Shown here piece by piece: positions 1 through 4,690 of a DNA stretch of 5,192 nucleotides (its first letter is position 1; each line of letters starts with the position of its first letter). Both the position numbers and the translations under genes were made by a program. Source of the DNA: JBCCBI01 sp039034155 (GTDB taxonomy: Bacteria; Deinococcota; Deinococci; Deinococcales; Trueperaceae); contig JBCCBI010000402.1 in the NCBI GenBank assembly GCA_039034155.1, positions 1 through 5,192 of the forward strand. The letters are read 5' to 3'. The notes beneath the pieces were generated by a model. It saw only the letters and a program-made list of their open reading frames with translations, was not told where the DNA came from and did no database searches.

Positions 1-128
1 AGTTTCTCCATGTGTTTGATTGTAACACCGCCCTCGCGCTCCTTGCGCTCGGCTTGATAGATTGCCGCCTTGGTGAAGCCCGCGCGGCGTGCGAGCGCGG
101 GCGCGGACATCCCCAGAGCCTGGCGCAT
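1..128 (-). CDS. Partial HTH protein, mobile mystery protein A-like (3' end beyond window)
   Basis: The 42 visible codons from the ATG at 128 encode an XRE-type helix-turn-helix: MRQALGMS, then ALARRAGFTKAAIYQAE, then EREGGVTIKHMEKL. The order 'ALGMS - LA.R.G - E..E..G.(I/V)T(I/L)' is the signature I recall for mobile mystery protein A (TIGR02612). Those DNA-binding proteins are usually encoded just before a Fic-domain partner (mobile mystery protein B), which would lie past the left edge. Family members normally have about 30-40 residues before 'IRxALGMS'. Here an in-frame TAA at 152-150 leaves room for only seven codons before the ATG, so the protein is N-terminally short. An AGGA lies 8 bases before the ATG. 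The DNA is much richer in G+C than the genes beside it, which suggests transfer. The HTH call is firm; the family name is likely but not certain. Confidence 0.6.
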   Translation of the reverse strand, partial: MRQALGMSAPALARRAGFTKAAIYQAERKEREGGVTIKHMEK

Positions 129-153
129 GGTTGCGATCCTATGATGGCTTTAA

Positions 154-609
154 CTATATCCCTTCTTCGCTAGCTAGCGTAAGTCCTACAACATAAACTT
201 CTTCAATGCCCTCTGCGGTTTCATCAACCCCTGCTAAGGTAGCATCCATAAGATCACCATTAACAAAGTTGAATCCTAAGATATATCCACCATTAACCAA
301 GATAGTGATGGTTTCAATCACTCTAGTACGGTCATCATCATTCAATAGATAGAACGCATTACTCAAATCCACAACCACGCCATCTGCAGCCAAAGTACTC
401 ATGATGGCACCCGACTTGGACTTGGTATCATTCAAGACCCTTTCATAGAGGTCTTGGATGCGTTGCTGGTTATGCTCGCTCCACTGAACTGCTAAGCGTT
501 GCTGCAGCCAACGCCGCCCGTAATTGAGTCCAAGCACGGCGATAAACAATAAAACAACCGTCAGTGCTGCAAAACGCACACGCTTGGTAGGTTGGGTTGG
601 TGGCGTCAT
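154..609 (-). CDS. Unrecognised single-pass membrane-anchored protein, 151 residues
   Basis: I do not recognise this family. The N-terminus is short and basic (TKRVR, residues 8-12), followed by one hydrophobic segment at about residues 13-30. An N-in/C-out anchor is therefore predicted, with the rest outside the cytoplasmic membrane. Residues 31-65 are charged and probably helical. The remainder alternates hydrophobic and acidic stretches (for example DLSNAFYLLNDDDR near 81-94 and GYILGFNFVNGDLMDA near 108-123) and looks like a small soluble domain. There are no cysteines. A GGGGTGA Shine-Dalgarno sits 7 bases before the ATG at 609. The gene starts 63 bases past the gatB stop on the same strand and may be cotranscribed with it. 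The DNA composition matches its neighbours on the gatB side and not the GC-rich fragment to its left. Confidence 0.7.
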   Translation of the reverse strand: MTPPTQPTKRVRFAALTVVLLFIAVLGLNYGRRWLQQRLAVQWSEHNQQRIQDLYERVLNDTKSKSGAIMSTLAADGVVVDLSNAFYLLNDDDRTRVIETITILVNGGYILGFNFVNGDLMDATLAGVDETAEGIEEVYVVGLTLASEEGI

Positions 610-672
610 AGATTTGTCACCCCAATATAGCTTCTAGTAGCCGGTTTACGCAGCCTAATGCTAAATGGACAC

Positions 673-2097
673 TTAAACAGCATCCACAACATTAAGCTTT
701 TCCTGTAGCAGCGCCCGCACCACATCTGGCTTGGCTTTGCCCTTACTTGCCTTCATCACCTGCCCTAGCAGCGCGTTGATAGCTTTGGGATTTTCAGCAA
801 CATTGGCGACAATTTTGGGGTTGGCGTTGATGATTTCATCAACAATCTTCGCAATGGCGCTGGTGTCGGTCATTTGTTTGAGGCCGCGTTCTTCCACTAG
901 TTGCTCGGGGTCGCGTCCGGTCATGACATCTGGCAGAATGTCTTTGGCCGTTTTACCAGAAATCACGCCAGCATCAATCATTTTGACCAAACTAGCTAGA
1001 TGTTGAGGCTGCAAACTACTTTCCTGCCAACTTTGCCCTTCACTGTTGAGCCAGCCTTGAATTTCACTGTTGAGCCAGTTGGCAAGGGCTTGGGGGTTAT
1101 TTGGATAGGCGATTGCAGCAGCATCAAACACAGTTGCCACATCCACGTTGTAGGCGATGAGTTTAGCGTCATCGTCACGAACGCCAAGAGCGAGGTAGCG
1201 CCCTAATTTGGCATCGGGTAATTCAGGGGTTTCACTGCGAACCTTATCAAGCCACGCTTGGCTAATCACGATCGGCGGCATGTCCGGCTCAGGAAAGTAG
1301 CGGTAGTCCGCTTCGCCTTCTTTAACCCGCATAAGGTAGGTTTTTTGCCCGCCTTCATCCCAGCCCAAGGTGCTTTGCTGCACCGCGCCACCAGCCTCAA
1401 TTAAGCGGGTTTGCCGTTTTTGCTCAAACTCAATAGCCCGCTCCACACTTTGAAACGAGTTGAGGTTTTTAACTTCCACCTTGGTGCCAAAAGGTTGGTT
1501 CGGTAGGTGCACGGAAATGTTCACGTCCGCGCGCATTTTGCCTTCTTCCGGATTCGCACGAGACACACCCAGTGCTTGGGCAATCGCGCGCACTTTAGTC
1601 AAAAACTCGCGCGCTTCGTCGCCCGTGCGAATGTCTGGCTCGGTAACCATTTCAATCAGCGGTACACCTGTGCGGTTGAGGTCAACCAAACTGTAATCGG
1701 CATAGGTTGGGTGGACGGACTTACCGGCATCCTCTTCAATATGGCAACGCGTAATGCCGATGCGTTTGCCGTCATCAAGGATCAGAAAACCGTGCTCCCC
1801 AACCGGGCGGTCGTATTGGCTTATTTGGTAATTTTTAGGCAAATCGGGGTAAAAGTAGTGTTTGCGGTGAAACTGCATGGTGTCTGGCACCTCACAGTTC
1901 ACTGCCAAACTAAACATTATGGCTTTGTCAATCACGCGTTCGTTCACCACGGGCAATGTGCCGGGTAAACCTAACGAGATAGGATCGATGTTGACGTTGG
2001 GAGCCTCACCAAACGAATCTGCTTTGGCGGCGCTAAAAATTTTACTTTCAGTGTCGAGGGCAAGGTGAATCTCGAGACCGACCACGGCTTCGTACAT
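673..2097 (-). CDS. gatB: Aspartyl/glutamyl-tRNA(Asn/Gln) amidotransferase subunit B
   Basis: GatB is the tRNA-binding kinase subunit of cytoplasmic GatCAB. It phosphorylates the side chain of Glu misacylated on tRNA-Gln, or Asp on tRNA-Asn, so that ammonia from GatA can convert it to Gln or Asn. At 474 residues it is full length. Family landmarks appear in order: VGLEIH (6-11), LGLPGTLPVVN (42-52), HRKHYFYPDLPKNYQISQ (77-94), ITRCHIEEDAGKS (115-127), SLVDLNRTGVPLIE (136-149), GTKVEVKNLNSF (204-215), DYRYFPEPDMPP (264-275), and the YqeY-like tail with QVMKASKGKAKPD near the C-terminus. The four zinc cysteines of many GatB proteins (FCxC and CPxC) are replaced by S22, A24, D38 and S41, as in other zinc-free members. 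gatA and gatC are not in the window. No clear Shine-Dalgarno precedes the ATG; a TAGACT lies 6 bases upstream. Confidence 0.98.
   Translation of the reverse strand: MYEAVVGLEIHLALDTESKIFSAAKADSFGEAPNVNIDPISLGLPGTLPVVNERVIDKAIMFSLAVNCEVPDTMQFHRKHYFYPDLPKNYQISQYDRPVGEHGFLILDDGKRIGITRCHIEEDAGKSVHPTYADYSLVDLNRTGVPLIEMVTEPDIRTGDEAREFLTKVRAIAQALGVSRANPEEGKMRADVNISVHLPNQPFGTKVEVKNLNSFQSVERAIEFEQKRQTRLIEAGGAVQQSTLGWDEGGQKTYLMRVKEGEADYRYFPEPDMPPIVISQAWLDKVRSETPELPDAKLGRYLALGVRDDDAKLIAYNVDVATVFDAAAIAYPNNPQALANWLNSEIQGWLNSEGQSWQESSLQPQHLASLVKMIDAGVISGKTAKDILPDVMTGRDPEQLVEERGLKQMTDTSAIAKIVDEIINANPKIVANVAENPKAINALLGQVMKASKGKAKPDVVRALLQEKLNVVDAV
1039..1078. repeat. 16-bp perfect direct repeat inside gatB
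   Basis: TTCACTGTTGAGCCAG occurs at 1039-1054 and again at 1063-1078, offset by 24 bases (eight codons). In the protein it gives WLNSE twice, at residues 341-345 and 349-353, in the linker between the catalytic body and the helical tail. The segment is not obviously longer than in other GatB proteins as I remember them, so it may not be a simple insertion. Confidence 0.8.
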
Positions 2098-2103
2098 GAG
2101 GTT

Positions 2104-2109
2104 AGTCTA
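2104..2109 (-). promoter_or_regulatory. Candidate leaderless -10 element for gatB
   Basis: On the minus strand the hexamer TAGACT ends 6 bases before the gatB ATG. No Shine-Dalgarno is visible between them. A TANNNT -10 this close to the start would give a transcript beginning at or near the ATG, as is common in Deinococcota. I see no convincing -35 at 16-18 bases. Confidence 0.35.
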
Positions 2110-2164
2110 ACAAACCTCTAGCTATAGACACTCCGAACGAGTACAAACCGTTTTGCGAGTACTA

Positions 2165-2193
2165 CTGACTCATCCCACAAATTCATTTAGACT
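2165..2193 (+). promoter_or_regulatory. Candidate leaderless promoter for the vapBC-like pair
   Basis: A CTGACT -35-like hexamer (2165-2170) is separated by exactly 17 bases from a TAGACT -10-like hexamer (2188-2193). Each matches consensus at four of six positions. The -10 ends 7 bases before the ATG at 2201, and no Shine-Dalgarno is present, so transcription would start at about the A of the ATG. Two copies of CGAGTAC (2138-2144 and 2156-2162) lie just upstream and could be an operator; that part is speculative. Confidence 0.4.
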
Positions 2194-2200
2194 GTTTGCT

Positions 2201-2419
2201 ATGAAAGTAACTGTCGGTGATGAGGGACTTGTCATCCCTAAAGCACTGCTCAAAGATATTGAGACCGTTGAAATTCATCAAGAGGGCAACGTTATCATTG
2301 TTGTCCCTGTTGGTGAAGACCCCATTTGGGGGCTTGGTAGTGACCCTCTACAAGATGACATTACGGATGCGTCTGTCAATCACGATGCCTATTTAACTAA
2401 GTTAGGTCAGTCTTTTTAG
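2201..2419 (+). CDS. AbrB/VapB-type antitoxin of a PIN toxin pair
   Basis: This small protein (72 residues from the ATG at 2201) begins MKVTVGDEGLVIPKALL, continues with VEIHQEGNVIIVVPV, and ends with a tail around DPIWGLGSDPL..DITDASVNHDAYL. The N-terminal part fits a short swapped-hairpin AbrB-like DNA-binding domain. The tail fits the toxin-wrapping segment of antitoxins found beside PIN toxins, a combination I associate especially with cyanobacterial VapB-like proteins. Its role would be to bind and silence the PIN protein encoded next and to repress its own promoter. The frame stays open upstream to a TTG at 2153, but that would add 16 unrelated-looking residues, so I chose the ATG where the conserved MKVTV starts. 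No Shine-Dalgarno is visible; a -10-like TAGACT 7 bases upstream suggests a leaderless mRNA. Confidence 0.75.
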   Translation: MKVTVGDEGLVIPKALLKDIETVEIHQEGNVIIVVPVGEDPIWGLGSDPLQDDITDASVNHDAYLTKLGQSF

Positions 2420-2430
2420 ATGCCAGCTAT

Positions 2431-2808
2431 ATGTTGGCACTGGAATTTGCTCGAGACCAACATCATCAAGCAGCACGTAACCATTGGCGAAAACTGATTG
2501 CCAATACACCCACCATTATTACAACATCCTATATCTTTGATGAGGTTGTTATATTTCTCAACAGTCGAGGCTTCCATACTCGAGCCAAAGTAGTTGGTCA
2601 TCGTCTTCTTAGCAGTCCAGCAGTTACCTTAATTCATATAAATCCCGAACTTTTTTACGAAGGTTGGCAATACTTTCAGTACCACGATGACAAGCTGTAC
2701 TCTCTTACTGACTGTATTTCTTTTGTCGTTATGAGCAAATATGGCATCACTCAAGCACTTAGCTTCGATCAACACTTTGTTCAAGCGGGATTCATTACAC
2801 TTCCTTAG
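2431..2808 (+). CDS. PIN-domain (VapC-like) toxin, normal start missing
   Basis: PIN proteins of VapBC systems are Mg2+-dependent ribonucleases that stop growth when not bound by antitoxin. Visible motifs, numbered from the ATG at 2431: D9-QHH, the acidic residue E38 in SYIFDEVV, D94 in YSLTDCISFVV, and D113 in ALSFDQHFVQAGF. These are the second to fourth active-site acids. The first acid belongs to a 'FLDASY' motif that is encoded in the same frame at 2413-2430, just before this ATG. Reading further back gives GTT AGG TCA GTC and then a TAA at 2398-2400, with no ATG, GTG or TTG. The start at 2431 therefore removes a catalytic residue. Full-length protein would need a noncanonical start, a -1 slip from the antitoxin frame at the T-run 2413-2417, or repair of a mutated start. 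The antitoxin stop is 11 bases upstream. It may be a pseudogene. Confidence 0.7.
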   Translation: MLALEFARDQHHQAARNHWRKLIANTPTIITTSYIFDEVVIFLNSRGFHTRAKVVGHRLLSSPAVTLIHINPELFYEGWQYFQYHDDKLYSLTDCISFVVMSKYGITQALSFDQHFVQAGFITLP

Positions 2809-2881
2809 ATTGGCAACCTGTTCCTTGAAAATCAAGTGGGAATACACTCATACAACACCCGCATACCTATGCTTAGGGCGG

Positions 2882-2887
2882 TAAACT
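2882..2887 (+). promoter_or_regulatory. Candidate leaderless -10 element for the DUF151 gene
   Basis: TAAACT ends 6 bases before the ATG at 2894. The bases between (GAGAAC) hold no convincing Shine-Dalgarno. No good -35 is visible. The geometry matches the TAGACT hexamers before gatB and the antitoxin gene. Confidence 0.35.
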
Positions 2888-2893
2888 GAGAAC

Positions 2894-3319
2894 ATGATTA
2901 ACGCGACCCTCGAGAACATTGCAGTAGCCGGCGAGGGCAACCAGTTTCTAGTGCTGCTCAAGACCGATGAGGACGATATTTTGCCCATCGTGGTGGGTCC
3001 TTTGGAAGCCATGTCCATTGCTGCTGGCAAACTTGGGGACACTAACGAACGCCCCATGACCCACGATTTAATGCTCTCCACCTTTGAGCTACTTGGTGCC
3101 AGTGTGAAACGCATCGAAATTACCGACTTAGTTGACGGCACCTTTTACGCCCACCTCATTTTAGAAAATCGTGGCATTGAACTGGATATTGACGCCCGCC
3201 CTAGTGATGCTATGGCGCTTGCCGTGCGCACAGGTGTACCTATTTTGATTGCGCCCTCCGTGCTTGACGAAGCCGCTCTAGAAGATGTCACCGACGGTAC
3301 AAGCAGCTTTGAAGCTTAG
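2894..3319 (+). CDS. Bifunctional nuclease domain protein (DUF151)
   Basis: This 141-residue protein carries a complete BFN/DUF151 domain. Landmarks are LPIVVGPLEAMSIA (30-43), RPMTHDLM (53-60), VKRIEITDLVDGTFYAHL (71-88) and DIDARPSDAMALAVRTGVPILI (98-119). Plant homologues have been reported to cut both DNA and RNA, and Thermotoga TM0160 gives a structure, but the role in bacteria is not well settled. There is no signal peptide or UvrB/UvrC motif, so it should be a single-domain cytoplasmic protein. The last ~12 residues are an acidic, Ser-rich tail. The ATG at 2894 gives the usual family N-terminus (MINATLENIAV). Its TAG is followed after two bases by the GTG of the next gene, so the two are almost certainly cotranscribed and probably translationally coupled. 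Confidence 0.92.
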   Translation: MINATLENIAVAGEGNQFLVLLKTDEDDILPIVVGPLEAMSIAAGKLGDTNERPMTHDLMLSTFELLGASVKRIEITDLVDGTFYAHLILENRGIELDIDARPSDAMALAVRTGVPILIAPSVLDEAALEDVTDGTSSFEA

Positions 3320-3321
3320 GC

Positions 3322-4356
3322 GTGAGCTTACTTACACGCACGTGTTATACCGCTCCCGTTGTTTATAACGGCTTGGGCACTGCCAGAGCTAACGGCGCTG
3401 TGGTCATCCAAACCAGTAATACCCAGCGCCATATTGTGGCTGTCACCAGTGCGGCTGAAGCAGCTGAGGCCTTTCCAGAGGCGAAGCAGGAGCAGGTTGG
3501 CTTTGCGATTTTGCCAGTGCCGGCTAATGCTTACGTTGATTTGTGCGGTTTGGGGATTGATGCTGTTAAAGAGTATGTTAATGGGCTCGAGCACCCCTGC
3601 TGCTACGGCCTTGTAAGTGATGACACCAAGGTTGTGCGCAAGCTGCTAGCAGACCCTCAACACGAAGGCATCATCTACTGGCAAGCACCTCACCTCCCTA
3701 AAGAGGATGACAACTCAGCTTGGCTCATGAACCTTGCTCAAACACTTAACACCCTGCGGCAACTTGCAAACAACCAGCTTCAACTAGGACTTTGTTTAAC
3801 ACAATCTCATCTGAAAATAGCAGACACCCAGAGGCTTTGTCATTATTTGATGCAAACTCAAACGCCATTACAACTCAACTTGCAGCAAGCTACTAACCTA
3901 GCTGACTATTTAGATGACTCAGCAATACAAACACTTCTCACCGTAAAACCCAGTGTTCATTTATCTGTTGATATTGGTACTGATGACGATAATGTGCTCG
4001 AGGCCGTCACCACCCACCTCCGCAAGCACGCGTGTACGGTTATCTATTGTCCTCAGGCGTATTTGACTAAGGGTGCACGCTTCCCATGGAAAAAATTTAT
4101 GGCGCAGGGTGTGGAGGTTGCGTTTGGTAGTGGTCAAGTAGTTCGGGGGCAGGTAGTTCAGGAACAGGCAGGTGAGGTTGGGCTCGAGCGCCTCGTTCAC
4201 ATCGCTCAGCAGCAACAAGGCACACACGCAAGTCCTCTTGCCTTGTTACGCGCTGCCGTCAAAGGTGGCTACCGCGCACTGCAAATGACACCGCCTAGAT
4301 TCATACGAGGCGATATGGCAGACGGTTTGGTCTTTTGGCAAGGCACAGATTCATAG
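3322..4356 (+). CDS. Degenerate amidohydrolase-like protein (probable pseudoenzyme), 344 residues
   Basis: The overall plan is that of metal-dependent amidohydrolases of the cytosine deaminase/chlorohydrolase (MtaD/TrzN-like) group. An N-terminal beta segment reads LTRTCYTAPVVYNGLG, ANGAVVIQ, HIVAV (4-41). A segment AILPVPANAYVDL (62-74) occupies the place of the 'PGFVNAHTHL' strand. TVIYCPQAYLTKG plus FMAQGVEVAFGSG (239-271) occupies the place of 'xVHCPxSNLxLG...GVxVALGTD'. The C-terminal AAVKGGYRALQM...RGDMADGLVFW (311-339) matches 'ATxGGARALG...GxxADLVxF'. The ligands are gone: the HxH pair is Y71/D73, the HxxE strand is LQLNLQQ (183-189), and the catalytic Asp is G271. It is also shorter than usual (~400-450). 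It should therefore not catalyse the family reaction and may bind or scaffold instead. The GTG start lies two bases after the DUF151 stop. The family call is by motif order, so moderately sure. Confidence 0.7.
   Translation: MSLLTRTCYTAPVVYNGLGTARANGAVVIQTSNTQRHIVAVTSAAEAAEAFPEAKQEQVGFAILPVPANAYVDLCGLGIDAVKEYVNGLEHPCCYGLVSDDTKVVRKLLADPQHEGIIYWQAPHLPKEDDNSAWLMNLAQTLNTLRQLANNQLQLGLCLTQSHLKIADTQRLCHYLMQTQTPLQLNLQQATNLADYLDDSAIQTLLTVKPSVHLSVDIGTDDDNVLEAVTTHLRKHACTVIYCPQAYLTKGARFPWKKFMAQGVEVAFGSGQVVRGQVVQEQAGEVGLERLVHIAQQQQGTHASPLALLRAAVKGGYRALQMTPPRFIRGDMADGLVFWQGTDS
4135..4179 (+). repeat. Three imperfect 15-bp tandem units
   Basis: Units start at 4135 (CAAGTAGTTCGGGGG), 4150 (CAGGTAGTTCAGGAA) and 4165 (a more diverged copy starting CAGGCAGG). 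They encode QVVRG, QVVQE and QAGEV, directly after the loop that should carry the catalytic aspartate of an amidohydrolase. The first two units match at 11 of 15 bases. Confidence 0.6.
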
Positions 4357-4410
4357 CAAAGGTTGACCACACACAGCAATCACGCGCTAAATTGATGTAC
4401 CCCAAGTTTA

Positions 4411-4471
4411 GGTCATGCTACCAAACACTCTGTAAACGACGTTGACCACATCAACGTCACATAGCATCACC
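4411..4471. repeat. Composite inverted repeat
   Basis: The inner stem is perfect: GACGTTGA (4438-4445) and TCAACGTC (4451-4458) around the loop CCACA. An outer stem pairs GGTCATGCTA (4411-4420) with TAGCATCACC (4462-4471) with one C-C mismatch. The asymmetric gap between stems is 17 bases on the left and 3 on the right. No T-run follows, so it does not look like a standard terminator. It could be a structured 3' end, a protein-binding dyad, or a small structured RNA. Confidence 0.6.
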
Positions 4472-4575
4472 GCTGGTTAAGTTTGAACGCTAATTTTTCT
4501 CTCCTTCCTAGTTTCATTAACTTATTGATGTTGTAATCAGCTAGGCATAAAACCTAACCTACAGGACATTTTTTG

Positions 4576-4604
4576 TTGTATCTGATACCCCGCTGGGGTA
4601 TAAA
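4576..4604 (+). promoter_or_regulatory. trxA promoter, sigma-70 type
   Basis: TTGTAT (4576-4581) is spaced exactly 17 bases from TATAAA (4599-4604). Start of transcription is expected near 4610-4612, leaving an ~80-base leader. This is the best promoter in the window by match and spacing, and it stands alone before a single-gene unit that ends in a terminator. Confidence 0.7.
4585..4601. promoter_or_regulatory. Candidate operator ATACCCC-GCT-GGGGTAT overlapping the trxA -10
   Basis: This is a perfect 7-base dyad with a 3-base centre. It fills most of the promoter spacer and covers the first three bases of the -10, so a bound protein would block RNA polymerase. The AT-flanked C4/G4 form is like operators known for the CsoR/CstR (DUF156) family, which respond to Cu(I), persulfides or related signals. 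Sulfide/persulfide regulons of that family often include thioredoxin-like genes. The dyad is seen directly; the regulator is inferred, and no such regulator gene lies in the window. Confidence 0.55.
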
Positions 4605-4677
4605 GACGCGTAACGTACAATGCAAGACATCATTCTTAGGCACACTCGCCTAGATTAGATATTAGTAAACGAACTTG

Positions 4678-4685
4678 TAAGGAGG
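4678..4685 (+). promoter_or_regulatory. Strong Shine-Dalgarno for trxA
   Basis: TAAGGAGG is near-perfectly complementary to the 16S 3' end and lies 5 bases before the ATG at 4691. It is by far the strongest ribosome site in the window and fits high expression of thioredoxin. Confidence 0.9.
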
Positions 4686-4690
4686 CCATC

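Larger units (their letters stand above)
4357..4690. other. 334-base gene-free region before trxA
   Basis: I see no credible gene on either strand here. It holds, left to right: a direct repeat GTTGACCACA (4362-4371 and 4441-4450), a composite inverted repeat (4411-4471), an AT-rich stretch with pyrimidine runs (4491-4510), the trxA promoter with an overlapping dyad (4576-4604), and an untranslated leader of about 80 bases. The leader contains a small hairpin (TAGGC at 4637-4641 with GCCTA at 4648-4652) before the Shine-Dalgarno. No U-rich terminator is visible for the upstream operon. Confidence 0.7.

Noticed and set aside
168..179. Perfect 12-base palindrome CGCTAGCTAGCG near the end of the 151-residue gene.
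   Set aside because: About one such palindrome is expected by chance here, it is coding, and nothing follows it that would make it a terminator.
177..188. GCGTAAGTCCTA is the exact reverse complement of TAGGACTTACGC at 5119-5130, as if an element spanned the window.
   Set aside because: A 12-base inverted match is expected about once by chance in a window this size, the left copy lies inside a coding frame, and the implied element would contain gatB and trxA.
1507..1968. 153-codon open frame on the plus strand opposite gatB.
   Set aside because: It is the antisense shadow of a strongly conserved gene; no start signal or recognisable domain.
2153..2200. Longer antitoxin from the TTG at 2153.
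   Set aside because: It adds residues unlike the family N-terminus and would overlap the proposed promoter; the MKVTV start at 2201 is the natural one.
2825..2854. TTGAAA with CATACA 18 bases on as a promoter for the DUF151 gene.
   Set aside because: The -10 match is poor (three of six), and the TAAACT close to the ATG is a better fit to the pattern in neighbouring genes.
4537..4577. TAGG/CCTA pairing followed by a T-run as a terminator for the upstream operon.
   Set aside because: The stem is only four to five bases, AT-rich, and more than 15 bases from the T-run.
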